NCBI RefSeq assembly: GCF_001281315.1
Contig: NZ_CP012479.1
Span: 1,922,001 to 1,986,000, forward strand
Length of the DNA: 64,000 bases
Direction of reading: 5' to 3'
Source of the DNA: Arthrobacter sp. ERGS1:01
GTDB taxonomy: Bacteria > Actinomycetota > Actinomycetes > Actinomycetales > Micrococcaceae
The translations under genes and the position numbers were made by a program. Under the pieces are notes generated by a model. The model saw only the letters and a program-made list of their open reading frames with translations, was not told where the DNA came from and searched no databases. This document shows positions 29,251-38,522 of the stretch, piece after piece (positions within the stretch are counted from its first letter, which is position 1; each line of letters starts with the position of its first letter).

Positions 29251-29447
29251 CGGGTGACCGTCAGGCGAAGCCCCAGGACATTGGCCGCAGCCGCCACGGC
29301 GCGCAGGGACGGATTTCCAGTTCCTGTTTCAATGGCGCGAATGGTCCGCTCCGAGGTTTCGGCGAGGTTGGCCAGGTCCTCTTGGGTGAGGCCTGCTTCC
29401 TTCCGGGCGGCGCGGATACCGGCGGCAACTGCTGAAACACTCTCCAC
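29247..29447 (-). CDS. hipB: HipB-type XRE antitoxin
   Basis: A 66-residue helix-turn-helix protein: AAGIRAARKEAGLTQEDLAN followed by AETSERTIRAIETGTGNPSL, the XRE core. GTG at 29447 was chosen since GGAGG lies six bases upstream, although the frame is open to 29510. Antitoxins of this type neutralise HipA and repress their own promoter. Three CGGCA-N6-TGCCG palindromes directly upstream are the likely operator. Confidence 0.9.
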   Translation of the reverse strand: MESVSAVAAGIRAARKEAGLTQEDLANLAETSERTIRAIETGTGNPSLRAVAAAANVLGLRLTVTR

Positions 29448-29461
29448 GACACTCCTCCAGG

Positions 29462-29597
29462 CGGCAAGATCATGCCGATTGCGGCATTCATACCTGCAAT
29501 CCTGCACCATTTTTTAGTTTTCGGCAATATGCTGCCGAAAGGAGCAACCCCAGAGGTTTTCGGCGTGCCCGAGACGGCAACCGGCAAGATAGTGCCG
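29462..29597. promoter_or_regulatory. Three palindromic operator sites upstream of hipBA
   Basis: The 16-bp palindrome CGGCA-N6-TGCCG occurs at 29462-29477, 29522-29537 and 29582-29597, each exactly 60 bases from the next. The middle copy is flanked by extra symmetric TTT/AAA. The sites fill the gap between the YCII-family gene stop (29618) and the hipB start (29447). HipB proteins bind palindromes as dimers, so these are probable autoregulatory operators. Confidence 0.78.
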
Positions 29598-29617
29598 CTC
29601 GGGCGGGTTCTCGTAGC

Positions 29618-29983
29618 TCAGGCGGGCTCCTCCTGGAAGGCCCGGACTTCCACCCGCCCCGCACACGCCTTGGACGCTTCCTTGGCCCAGCCAAGTGCGG
29701 CATCGAGGTCGCGGGCTTCGATGACCCAAAGGCCACCCAGGTACTCCCGGGATTCGATATGGGGTCCTTCGGTCACCACGGGCGTGGCGCCGGTGTTGTC
29801 GACGGTGGTGGCGGTCTGGATGGGATGCAGGCCGCCGGCGAAAACCCAGGCGCCTTCGGCCTGGAGTTTCTTGTTGAATGCGTCGACCGCGGCAATGATC
29901 GGCTGGATGATTGCCGGATCCATGGTTTCCATGGTGGGAGCCTCGGCCGTGTCGTGGCCAACCGAGATCATGTACTGCGTCAT
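29618..29983 (-). CDS. YCII-related (DGPF domain) protein
   Basis: A 121-residue ferredoxin-like fold protein with the family elements MTQYMISVG, LQAEGAWVFAGGLHP, GPHIESREYLGGLWVIEARDLDAALGWA and a C-terminal VEVRAFQEE. DGPF/YCII proteins are often encoded near ECF sigma factors, but none is visible here. The biochemical function is not established. The ATG at 29983 has AGGAG nearby on the minus strand. Confidence 0.88.
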   Translation of the reverse strand: MTQYMISVGHDTAEAPTMETMDPAIIQPIIAAVDAFNKKLQAEGAWVFAGGLHPIQTATTVDNTGATPVVTEGPHIESREYLGGLWVIEARDLDAALGWAKEASKACAGRVEVRAFQEEPA

Positions 29984-30096
29984 TTTTGTTTCTCCTGCCG
30001 GGCGTCGATTGGGCGGTTCCCTGCCACCTTACCCACGCGTCCCCGCCCACCGACAGGGGGTGGCCGGCCAATTCATGGCAAACCCGGAAACAAGAA

Positions 30097-30135
30097 ATGC
30101 GCGCAACCCGACCAAACCGGTCGGGTTGCGCGCAT
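30097..30135 (-). terminator. Rho-independent terminator after nrdF
   Basis: A perfect 17-bp stem (30097-30113 with 30119-30135) with a five-base loop lies 14 bases after the nrdF stop. On the minus strand it is followed by TTTCTTG, a modest T-rich tract. It closes the nrd operon. Confidence 0.85.
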
Positions 30136-30149
30136 CCAGGCCAAGGGGC

Positions 30150-31175
<1,026 letters not shown>

Positions 31176-31192
31176 TCAATCTTAAGCCAAAG

Positions 31193-31223
31193 GCACGACG
31201 GCGGGTGACTCCCGCCGTCGTGC
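31193..31223 (-). terminator. Hairpin between nrdE and nrdF
   Basis: A perfect 13-bp stem (31193-31205 with 31211-31223) and five-base loop lies 17 bases after the nrdE stop. The following bases on the minus strand are not a T-run, so it may stabilise or attenuate the nrdE transcript rather than stop it fully. Confidence 0.7.
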
Positions 31224-31240
31224 TCTTCAGTTGTGCGGTG

Positions 31241-33412
31241 CTACAGCATGCAGCTGACGCAACCCTCTACTTCGGTCCCTTCCAACGCGAGCTGGCGCAG
31301 ACGGATGTAGTAGATGGTCTTGATGCCCTTCTTCCAGGCGTAGATCTGGGCCTTGTTGATGTCACGCGTGGTGGCGGTGTCCTTGAAGAACAACGTCAGG
31401 GACAGGCCCTGGTCCACGTGCTGCGTGGCGGCGGCGTAGGTGTCGATGACCTTTTCGAAACCAAGCTCGTACGCGTCCTGGTAGAACTCCAGGTTGTCGT
31501 TGGTCAGGTACGGGGCCGGGTAGTACACACGGCCCAGCTTGCCTTCCTTGCGGATTTCGATCTTCGAGGCCACCGGGTGGATCGAGGACGTGGAGTTGTT
31601 GATGTAGCTGATGGAACCGGTGGGCGGGACGGCCTGCAGGTTCTGGTTGTAGATGCCGTGCTCCATGACGGAGGCCTTCAGCTCACGCCAGTCATCCTGG
31701 GTGGGGATGTGGATGCCGTCGAACAGCTCGGCAACGCGGGCCGTGGCCGGAACCCATTCCTGGTCCGTGTACTTGTCGAAGAACTCGCCCGAGGCGTACT
31801 TGGACTTCTCGAAACCGGCAAAGGTGGAACCGGTCTCCATGGCGATCAGGTTTGACGCCCGGATGCAGTGGTACACCACGGTGTAGAAGTAGATGTTCGT
31901 GAAGTCCAGGCCCTCTTCGGAGCCGTAGTGGACCCGCTCGCGGGCCAGGTAGCCGTGCAGGTTCATCTGGCCCAGGCCAATCGCGTGCGACTGGTCGTTG
32001 CCCTTGGCGATCGACGGGACGCTGGTGATGTTGGACATGTCCGAGACCGCGGTCAGCGTGCGGATGGAGGTCTCGATGGTGCTGCCGAAGTCCGGGGAGT
32101 CCATGGCCTTGGCAATGTTCAACGACCCCAGGTTGCAGGAGATGTCCTTGCCGGTCTCGTCGTAGGAGAGGTCATCGTGGTAGCTGGTGGGCTGGGAAAC
32201 CTGCAGGATCTCGCTGCACAGGTTGCTCATGATGATCTTGCCGTCGATCGGGTTGGCGCGGTTCACCGTGTCTTCGAACATGATGTACGGGTAGCCGGAC
32301 TCGAACTGGATCTCGGCGAGGGTCTGGAAGAACTCGCGGGCCTTGATCTTGGTCTTCTTGATCCGGGCGTCGTCCACCATCTCGTAGTACTTCTCGGTGA
32401 CCGAGATGTCGGAGAACGGCACGCCGTAGACCTTTTCGACGTCGTACGGGGAGAACAGGTACATGTCCTCGTCGCGCTTGGCCAGCTCAAAGGTGATGTC
32501 CGGAACCACAACACCCAGGGAGAGGGTCTTGATGCGGATCTTCTCATCGGCGTTTTCACGCTTGGTGTCCAGGAAGCGGTTGATGTCGGGGTGGTGGGCG
32601 TGCAGGTACACGGCCCCCGCACCCTGGCGGGCGCCCAGCTGGTTGGCGTAGGAGAAGCTGTCCTCGAGGAGCTTCATGACGGGGATGACGCCGGAGGACT
32701 GGTTCTCGATCTGCTTGATCGGGGCGCCGACCTCGCGGATGTTGGTCAGCGCGAACGCCACGCCGCCGCCGCGCTTGGACAGCTGCAGTGCGGAGTTGAT
32801 GGAGCGGCCGATCGATTCCATGTTGTCTTCGATGCGCAGCAGGAAGCAGGAGACCAGCTCGCCGCGCTGGCGCTTGCCGGCGTTCAGGAAGGTGGGGGTG
32901 GCCGGCTGGAAGCGGCCGCCGATGATCTCGTCGACCATCTTCATGGCCAGGGCCTCGTCGCCGCGGGCCAGGTGCAGGGCCACCATGCAGACGCGGTCCT
33001 CGTAGCGCTCCAGGTAGCGGTTGCCGTCAAACGTCTTCAACGTGTAGGACGTGTAGAACTTGAACGCGCCCAGGAACGTCTCGAAGCGGAACTTCTTCTT
33101 GTACGCGTGGTTGTAGAGGTCGCGGATGAAGCTCATCGTGTACTGGTCAAGCGTCTCGCGCTCGTAGTACTCGTTCTCCACCAGGTAGTCCAGCTTTTCT
33201 TCCAGGTCGTGGAAGAACACGGTGTTGTTGTTCACGTGCTGCAGGAAGTACTGGCGCGCGGCGGCGCGGTCGGCGTCAAACTGGATCTCGCCCTTGGAGT
33301 TGTACAGGTTGAGCATGGCGTTCAGCTCGTGATAGCCAAGGCCTTCCCACGCTGCGGGCATATCCTTTGACGCCTTCACGGCTGCGCCTTGAGCTGTGAC
33401 AATCGTGTCCAA
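31241..33412 (-). CDS. nrdE: Class Ib ribonucleotide reductase alpha subunit
   Basis: NrdE reduces ribonucleoside diphosphates by a thiyl-radical mechanism. The 723-residue protein shows the family start [17 protein letters not shown], the active-site region [18 protein letters not shown], the CNLGSLN segment near residue 428 ([13 protein letters not shown]), and the C-terminal redox pair in EGCVSCML that accepts electrons from NrdH. It lacks the N-terminal ATP cone of class Ia enzymes. The TTG at 33412, with GGAAG four bases upstream, gives a 37-base overlap with nrdI; a later start is possible. Confidence 0.95.
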   Translation of the reverse strand: MDTIVTAQGAAVKASKDMPAAWEGLGYHELNAMLNLYNSKGEIQFDADRAAARQYFLQHVNNNTVFFHDLEEKLDYLVENEYYERETLDQYTMSFIRDLYNHAYKKKFRFETFLGAFKFYTSYTLKTFDGNRYLERYEDRVCMVALHLARGDEALAMKMVDEIIGGRFQPATPTFLNAGKRQRGELVSCFLLRIEDNMESIGRSINSALQLSKRGGGVAFALTNIREVGAPIKQIENQSSGVIPVMKLLEDSFSYANQLGARQGAGAVYLHAHHPDINRFLDTKRENADEKIRIKTLSLGVVVPDITFELAKRDEDMYLFSPYDVEKVYGVPFSDISVTEKYYEMVDDARIKKTKIKAREFFQTLAEIQFESGYPYIMFEDTVNRANPIDGKIIMSNLCSEILQVSQPTSYHDDLSYDETGKDISCNLGSLNIAKAMDSPDFGSTIETSIRTLTAVSDMSNITSVPSIAKGNDQSHAIGLGQMNLHGYLARERVHYGSEEGLDFTNIYFYTVVYHCIRASNLIAMETGSTFAGFEKSKYASGEFFDKYTDQEWVPATARVAELFDGIHIPTQDDWRELKASVMEHGIYNQNLQAVPPTGSISYINNSTSSIHPVASKIEIRKEGKLGRVYYPAPYLTNDNLEFYQDAYELGFEKVIDTYAAATQHVDQGLSLTLFFKDTATTRDINKAQIYAWKKGIKTIYYIRLRQLALEGTEVEGCVSCML

Positions 33413-33861
33413 AATTCTTCCAATCCTTCGTGAACGCGGTCCACGTCTTCCGACGTGCCCATCAGTTCAAAACGGTATAAATGCGGTACCTTGCACTTCG
33501 CCGAGACAATGTCCCCGGCAAGGCAATACGTTTCTCCAAAATTCGTGTTCCCGGCGCCGATGACGCCGCGGATCAGGCCCCTGTTGGCCTCAACGTTGAG
33601 GAACTTGATGACCTGCTTTGGCACTGCCCCGTGGCCGGCATCCCCGCCATACGTTGGCAGGACCAGCACATAGGGCTCCTGGGCCACCAGTGTGTCTTCA
33701 TGGGTGTAAACGGGCAGCCGTGCCGCTTCCATTCCCAACTTCTCAACAAATCTGTGAGTGTTCTCGGAGGTGGAGGAAAAGTAGACCAAACGGCTCCATG
33801 TGCGCCGCTCGGTTTCCCGGGCAACAGCGAGGGGTGCTGCTACGGCTGGCATGCTTTTCAC
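33376..33861 (-). CDS. nrdI: NrdI flavodoxin-like protein
   Basis: NrdI is a flavoprotein that supplies oxidant for assembling the NrdF manganese cofactor. The 161-residue protein has the FMN phosphate loop [32 protein letters not shown], and [19 protein letters not shown]. The first 20 or so residues are variable, and a start nearer SRLVYFSS cannot be ruled out. Its end overlaps nrdE, as in many actinobacterial nrdHIE operons. Confidence 0.95.
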   Translation of the reverse strand: MKSMPAVAAPLAVARETERRTWSRLVYFSSTSENTHRFVEKLGMEAARLPVYTHEDTLVAQEPYVLVLPTYGGDAGHGAVPKQVIKFLNVEANRGLIRGVIGAGNTNFGETYCLAGDIVSAKCKVPHLYRFELMGTSEDVDRVHEGLEEFWTRLSQLKAQP

Positions 33862-33865
33862 TTCC

Positions 33866-33948
33866 TGCGGTACTTAATTGCTGCTGCACATAATGGCTGC
33901 GGTACTTATTTGCTGCTGTGGGGCCGACCTTGTGACGGTCAGCCCCAC
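33866..33948. repeat. Direct repeat and hairpin in the nrdH-nrdI gap
   Basis: A 21-bp sequence (TGCGGTACTTAATTGCTGCTG at 33866 with one difference at 33898) occurs twice on a 32-base period. It is followed by an 11-bp hairpin with one mismatch (33918-33948), which may be an attenuator or RNA-processing site between nrdH and nrdI. The remainder of the 143-base gap has no gene. Confidence 0.6.
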
Positions 33949-34004
33949 CCTGATGCGCCTGGGCGCATGAAATTATTGCCGGCGGGCGCCTGTCCCGCCG
34001 GAGG

Positions 34005-34250
34005 TCACGCTACGTTCGACGTGGCGTCCTGGTTGATCTCGGCGATCTTGTCCGGGCGGAAGCCCGACCAGTGGTCGGCGTCGGTGATGACGACGGGGGC
34101 CTGCTGGTAGCCAAGGCTCAGCACCCGCTCCAGGGCGGCGGGGTCGGCCGTGATGTCCACGCTCTGGTACGTGATGCCTTTTTTGTCCAAAGCCCGGTAG
34201 GTGGCGTTGCACTGGACGCATGCTGGCTTGGTGTAAACCGTGACGGTCAT
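34005..34250 (-). CDS. nrdH: Glutaredoxin-like NrdH redoxin
   Basis: NrdH delivers electrons from thioredoxin reductase to NrdE. From the ATG at 34250 it is 81 residues and begins MTVTVYTKPACVQC, with the CVQC redox site (C11, C14), then ALDKKGITYQSVDI and the WSGFRPDKI C-terminal signature that distinguishes NrdH from other glutaredoxins. GGGGAT lies upstream. It is the first gene of nrdHIEF. Confidence 0.95.
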   Translation of the reverse strand: MTVTVYTKPACVQCNATYRALDKKGITYQSVDITADPAALERVLSLGYQQAPVVITDADHWSGFRPDKIAEINQDATSNVA

Positions 34251-34554
34251 GATCGAGATCCCCTTGTCGTAAAGCGCTGTCTTGAGGTAGCTTTTGCGGC
34301 CGCGTGCGGCCTGCTTACTGTCGGTGTGTCCTGACAACGTTTGCTAGGGCCTCACCAGCGTGCCGGGCGTTGGCCCGAATTGCTTGATTTGCTGTATTTG
34401 ATACTACATGTAGTGCAAGCCTCCGGGAACGACCCCAACATGATGTATTACAAGTATGTCATTTTATGCACCGGTAGTCCACAGCTTTAAAGAGTTAAAA
34501 GCGCAGAAATCCAAGCTTTAACCCCCGTCTATCCACAGGCTGTGGAGTAGTTAA
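34251..34554. other. nrd promoter region between nrdH and an MFS gene
   Basis: This 300-base region is relatively AT-rich and has no gene. It holds the NrdR box at 34401-34416 and, near 34530, a small palindrome CCACAG/CTGTGG adjacent to a DnaA-box-like CTATCCACA. The MFS stop is at 34555. No terminator for the MFS gene was recognised. Confidence 0.6.
34401..34416. promoter_or_regulatory. NrdR box upstream of nrdH
   Basis: ATACTACATGTAGTGC matches the palindromic NrdR consensus (acaCwAtATaTwGtgt) at its core positions CTA, AT, TAG and TG. NrdR is the ATP/dATP-sensing repressor of ribonucleotide reductase genes and normally binds two such boxes; only one clear copy is visible here, 150 bases upstream of nrdH. 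Confidence 0.75.
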
Positions 34555-35862
34555 TCACTTAATTTCGGACGGCGTGTCGAGCGGTTCCGGCGTGTCGCCG
34601 GTGGTGTCGCCGGTGGTGTCGGTGCCGGCTACATGTGGTGCGGGACGCCGGGCCAGCACGGGTGAGAACGCCAGGACCATGACGCCGGCCAGCGGCACCA
34701 CCAAGAGGCCCGTTCGCAGGCTCGTGGCGTCGGCAACGGCGCCCACGATGGGAGGCGAGAACAGGAACGCCAGGCGCATGAGCCAGCTCACCACCGTCAG
34801 CCCCGTGCCGGCGGGGAGCCCGGGCAGCGAGTCCGCGGCGTGCATGGCGGCGGGCACCAGGGTGGCCACGCCCAGGCCGGCCGCGGCGAAGCCGGCGATC
34901 GTGCCGGGCACCGTGGGGACCAGCAGGGCGACTCCCATGCCGATCGACACGATCACCCCGCCCGCTTGTGCCACGGCCCGCGGGCCCCAGCGGTCCACGA
35001 GCCGGTCCCCCACGAGCCGGCCGAGGAATTCGGCACCGACCAGGGCCACGAAACCCATGCCGGCGAGGGCCACGGGCGCACCAAGGCTGCCCGAAAGGTA
35101 GACGGAGGACCAGGTGCTGCCCGCATCCTCCACGAGCGTGCTGCCCGCGGCGATCACCACCAGGGCCACCAGGATCAGGTAGGTGCGCACGCGATGCGGG
35201 CGGCGGGCCGCGACCGGACCACCCGGCGCGCCGGGGCCGACGTCGACCCCGGTAACCGCCCGCGGCTCCGGTCCGGCCAACAACAGGCCCAGGCAGGAAA
35301 GCGCGATCGCCGCAAAGAACGCCCCCGACACGGCCAGGTGCAGTCCAAGCGGGACGCCCAGCCCCGCCGCGGCCGCTCCCATCAATCCGCCGAACACCGC
35401 GCCCGCACTCCAGACGGCGTGGAAGGAGTTCAGGATGGAGCGGCCGTACAGCTTTTGTACCCGCAGGCCGTGCGAGTTTTGGGCCACGTCCGTGATGGCG
35501 TCCATGGCGCCGCCCAGGCAGAGTGCCACGGCAAAGACCACCCCGGACGGTGCCATGCCGGCCAGCATGATGCCCACGGCCGTCAACACGGTTCCGGCCA
35601 CGGCAACCCGGGAGGAATGGAACCGGCGGATCAGGAATCCGGAGGCAAGCCCCGCGGCCAGGGCGCCGGCGGGGAAGCACGCTACGGCAAGTCCGAACTC
35701 GGCGTTGGAGAGGCCCAGGGCGACCTTGATGGCCGGGTAGCGCGGAATCAGGTTGGCAAACAAGGCGCCGTTGGTGAAGAAGAGGGCGGCAACTGCCACC
35801 CGCGCCCTGCGCTGCTCCCGAGTTGGAGCCTTAGCGGTGCGGCTCACGGCGGTGGGGCTCAT
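34555..35862 (-). CDS. MFS transporter
   Basis: A 435-residue major facilitator protein with about twelve hydrophobic segments, the inter-helix loop LIRRFHSSR and an Ala/Gly-rich composition. The C-terminal tail is a hydrophilic Thr/Asp/Pro-rich stretch with TTGDTTGDT repeats. It overlaps the tetR stop by four bases (ATGA), so it is cotranscribed with a TetR regulator and a sugar acetyltransferase. It most resembles drug or small-molecule efflux pumps, but no substrate can be named. Confidence 0.9.
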   Translation of the reverse strand: MSPTAVSRTAKAPTREQRRARVAVAALFFTNGALFANLIPRYPAIKVALGLSNAEFGLAVACFPAGALAAGLASGFLIRRFHSSRVAVAGTVLTAVGIMLAGMAPSGVVFAVALCLGGAMDAITDVAQNSHGLRVQKLYGRSILNSFHAVWSAGAVFGGLMGAAAAGLGVPLGLHLAVSGAFFAAIALSCLGLLLAGPEPRAVTGVDVGPGAPGGPVAARRPHRVRTYLILVALVVIAAGSTLVEDAGSTWSSVYLSGSLGAPVALAGMGFVALVGAEFLGRLVGDRLVDRWGPRAVAQAGGVIVSIGMGVALLVPTVPGTIAGFAAAGLGVATLVPAAMHAADSLPGLPAGTGLTVVSWLMRLAFLFSPPIVGAVADATSLRTGLLVVPLAGVMVLAFSPVLARRPAPHVAGTDTTGDTTGDTPEPLDTPSEIK

Positions 35863-36419
35863 GGCGTGCCGACCATTCGGTGGACCGCCTCGCGGACGGT
35901 GGTTTCGGAGAGCGGGGAGATGGCCAGCACCCGGTGGATGGAGAGCCCCTCGATCAGCGCATCGAGCATCACCGTGGTGTTGTCGTCAAAGTGCCGGGCC
36001 AGGGCGGCCCGGCTGCGGGCCATCCAGGCGTCGGTGACCCGGCGCAAGCCGGGGCGCCTGGCCGCAAGCGCGTAGAGCTCGTAGGTCAGGAGCGCGTTGC
36101 GCCGGGTACCCAGGAGGTCGCCGGTGATGAGGGCGACGACGGCCTCGCACGCCTCCGCCTTGCTGTCCGCGGCGGCGAGGGCTTGTTCGAAACCGTCGGC
36201 GGTCATGGTGGCGAGCTTGGTGAAGGCGACGGCCAGGAGGTCGTCGATGCCGTCGAAGTGGTAGGTCATGGAGCCCAGCGGGACGCCGGCCGCCTCGGCG
36301 ACCTTGCGGTGGGTGGTGCCGGCCACGCCGTGTTCGGCAATGACGTCGAGGGTGACGTCGATCAGCCGTTCGCGCCGGTCGGGTTCGTGGCGGCGGGTGG
36401 CCGGCTCCCCCGGGGTCAC
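35859..36419 (-). CDS. TetR family transcriptional regulator
   Basis: The 186-residue protein has an N-terminal TetR helix-turn-helix: ERLIDVTLDVIAEHGVAGTT followed by HRKVAEAAGVPLGSMTYHFD. The C-terminal ligand-binding half is unspecific. GTG at 36419 overlaps the maa stop by four bases (GTGA), and its own stop overlaps the MFS start. A perfect palindromic operator lies upstream of maa, the first gene, so it probably represses the whole operon including itself. Confidence 0.93.
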   Translation of the reverse strand: MTPGEPATRRHEPDRRERLIDVTLDVIAEHGVAGTTHRKVAEAAGVPLGSMTYHFDGIDDLLAVAFTKLATMTADGFEQALAAADSKAEACEAVVALITGDLLGTRRNALLTYELYALAARRPGLRRVTDAWMARSRAALARHFDDNTTVMLDALIEGLSIHRVLAISPLSETTVREAVHRMVGTP

Positions 36420-37000
36420 GGCAGGGTCCGCACTACCCGTGCGGGGTTGCCGACGGCCACGGTATTGGCGGGCAGGTCGCGGGTCACGACGCTTCCGGCG
36501 CCCACCACGGTGTTCTCGCCGATCGTGACGCCGGGGAGCACGATGACTCCCCCGCCGAGCCACGCGTTGTCGCCGATGGTGATGGGTTTGGCGGCCTCCC
36601 ACTTGGCGCGGCGGAGCTCCGGGTCGGTGGGGTGGGTGGGTGTCAGGAGTTGCACGTTCGGCCCCATCATGACGTCGGCGCCGATCGTGATGGGTGCGAC
36701 GTCGAGGGCCGTGAAGTTGTAGTTGATGAAGGTTCCGGCACCGATCGTGATGTAGCTGCCGTAGTCCACGTACAGGGGCGGGCGGATTTCGACGTCGGGG
36801 GCGCAGGAGCCGAGCAGTTCCTCCAGGATTTCCCTGGCCGCCGCGGGGTCGGCCGTCCACGTGCGCGAATACTCCTCGGCCAGGAGCATGCCGCGCCGTG
36901 CGGCTTCGCCGAGTTCCGGGTCAACGGCCTGGTAGAGGTCTCCCGCTTCCATGCGTTCGCGCATGGTGCGGCCGTCTCGGGTGTCTATTTCAGGGTTCAA
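36416..37000 (-). CDS. Maltose/galactoside O-acetyltransferase family (left-handed beta-helix)
   Basis: A 194-residue hexapeptide-repeat acetyltransferase: N-terminal Mac domain (MRERMEAGDLYQA), then left-handed helix repeats including ITIGAGTFINYN, ITIGADVMMGPNVQLLTPTHP with the catalytic His, and ITIGDNAWLGGGVIVLPGVTIGENTVVGAGS in successive turns. It uses acetyl-CoA on sugars or similar acceptors. It leads the maa-tetR-MFS operon, suggesting joint modification and export of one class of compound. Confidence 0.92.
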   Translation of the reverse strand: MNPEIDTRDGRTMRERMEAGDLYQAVDPELGEAARRGMLLAEEYSRTWTADPAAAREILEELLGSCAPDVEIRPPLYVDYGSYITIGAGTFINYNFTALDVAPITIGADVMMGPNVQLLTPTHPTDPELRRAKWEAAKPITIGDNAWLGGGVIVLPGVTIGENTVVGAGSVVTRDLPANTVAVGNPARVVRTLP

Positions 37001-37024
37001 GGGGTTCTTCCGTCCGGTCGACTA

Positions 37025-37048
37025 CTATGTGTACAAATGTACACATAG
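37025..37048. promoter_or_regulatory. 24-bp palindromic operator upstream of the maa-tetR-MFS operon
   Basis: CTATGTGTACA and its exact reverse complement are separated by two bases (AA). The site is centred 36 bases upstream of the maa ATG, overlapping the expected promoter. Its form fits a TetR-family dimer or pair-of-dimers operator, and the only TetR gene nearby is in this operon. Confidence 0.8.
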
Positions 37049-37147
37049 GACCGGATGCCTGTAAACGCCTACGTGTGGCACCCGGGCCATCCCCCGCCTG
37101 CGCTTATGCTTGCAGGACAAGCCACATCGGTGCGCGAAGGAGCCTGC

Positions 37148-38122
37148 GTGATCAACCCCATCCACCTGAAGACCCTGCTCGAGGTGGTCCGCCGGGGATC
37201 CTTCGCCGCGGCCGCCACGCAACTGGGGTACACGGCGTCGGCCGTTTCACAGCAGATGGCCGCCCTGGAACGCGACACAGGAGTGACGCTCTTTGCCCGC
37301 AGCGCCCGCAGCGTCCTGCCCACGGATGCCGCGCTCGTGATGAGCCGGCATGCCGCAAAGGTCCTGACCGACATTGACGCGCTGCTCGCGGCCAGCTCAC
37401 GCACCGAGGCCGGCACCAGCCAGGAACTGCGGCTGGGCATCTTCCCGTCACTGGCCACCTATGTACTGCCGCGGCTGTTGCGCAGCCCGCTCTGGCCCGA
37501 CCTTGGCATCAACCTGCACGTCTCGGTCGGCGAGCCGCAGCAGACCATCGCCGGGTTGCGCAGCGGCGGCGACCTGGACGTCGCCCTGGTCTACCAGGTG
37601 GGCCAGGCCGGGCTCGCATGGCCCAACACCATCAACCGGCAGTGGATTGGCGACGACAACTTCCGGGTGGTGCTGCCCAAGTCCTGGGGCATCCGGGCCG
37701 GCGCCGAGGTGGCCGCCGCACAATTATCCGACATGCCCTGGATCATGCACCACCCCGGGACCAGCGACGCGACCGTGATCGAGCGGCTGTTCGCCAGTTG
37801 CAACCTGCATCCCCGCGTGGCCGCCTACAGCGACGACTTCAACGCAAGCCTCGAACTTGCCTCGGTGGGCTTGGGGGCCGCCCTGGTCCCGGAGCTCGCC
37901 CTGGCGCGCCGGCCCGAGAACGTGGTGGTGCTGGACGTGCCGGAGATTCGCCTGGCCCGCAACATTTTCGCCCTGATCATCAACGACAAACGCACGGCAC
38001 GGATTGAGGTTTTTGTGGACAAGCTTGCAGGGATCCTGCACGAGCTCACGCGCACCAGCACGGTGGGGCGGGACGATGACGGTACGTTTTACGCTGACCA
38101 CCACCACGGACATTTCCGTTGA
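37148..38122 (+). CDS. LysR family transcriptional regulator
   Basis: A 324-residue LysR-type protein. The N-terminal winged helix-turn-helix reads LKTLLEVVRRGSFAAAATQL then GYTASAVSQQMAALERDTG; the periplasmic-binding-fold effector domain follows (ELRLGIFPSLATYVLP, GVGLGAALVPE-like ASVGLGAALVPELAL). GTG at 37148 has AAGGAG five bases upstream; the frame is open to 37055 but lacks a site there. It overlaps the next gene by 47 bases. The effector and target are unknown. Confidence 0.9.
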   Translation: MINPIHLKTLLEVVRRGSFAAAATQLGYTASAVSQQMAALERDTGVTLFARSARSVLPTDAALVMSRHAAKVLTDIDALLAASSRTEAGTSQELRLGIFPSLATYVLPRLLRSPLWPDLGINLHVSVGEPQQTIAGLRSGGDLDVALVYQVGQAGLAWPNTINRQWIGDDNFRVVLPKSWGIRAGAEVAAAQLSDMPWIMHHPGTSDATVIERLFASCNLHPRVAAYSDDFNASLELASVGLGAALVPELALARRPENVVVLDVPEIRLARNIFALIINDKRTARIEVFVDKLAGILHELTRTSTVGRDDDGTFYADHHHGHFR

Positions 38123-38522
38123 GGAGCTGTTTCGGCGCTCCCTGAACATCGATGACCATGTTGCGTCGATGGCGGGCTCCGGGGAGAGTGCCGTGGCCGG
38201 CGTGGTTGCGGGCCAGATCGGGCTCGGCGAAACCGTCACGTGGCGGGCCCGGCACTTTGGCGTCCGCTTCCGCATGACGAGCGTGATCTCCGCCCTGGAT
38301 GCCCCCCACCGCTTCGTGGACCACCAGGTGCGGGGCCCGTTCAAGGCCTTCCACCACGAGCACCTCTTTGCCGCCGCGAACGGCGTGACCACCATGACGG
38401 ACACCATCACCTTCACGGCGCCGTTCGGGATCGTGGGCAGGCTGGCCGAGCGCCTGGTGCTGGGCCGGTACCTGGAGAAGCTTATCGGCGAGCGCAACAC
38501 CTATTTGTGCAGGGAGTCCTAG
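38076..38522 (+). CDS. SRPBCC family protein
   Basis: A 148-residue START/Bet v1-like fold protein: ISVEELFRRSLNIDDHV, a strand-rich core with GETVTWRARHFG and MTSVISALDAPHRFVDHQVRGPF, FHHEHLF and a C-terminal helix RLAERLVLGRYLEKLIGERN. Members bind hydrophobic ligands. It begins inside the end of the LysR gene. Its TAG stop overlaps the convergent aldehyde dehydrogenase stop through the shared CTAG. Confidence 0.82.
   Translation: MTVRFTLTTTTDISVEELFRRSLNIDDHVASMAGSGESAVAGVVAGQIGLGETVTWRARHFGVRFRMTSVISALDAPHRFVDHQVRGPFKAFHHEHLFAAANGVTTMTDTITFTAPFGIVGRLAERLVLGRYLEKLIGERNTYLCRES

Noticed and set aside
31868..33370. Plus-strand 500-codon frame
   Set aside because: Antisense shadow of nrdE.
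34520..34545. DnaA box / replication origin near the nrd promoter
   Set aside because: Only one imperfect CTATCCACA match; no cluster of boxes and no dnaA or dnaN genes.
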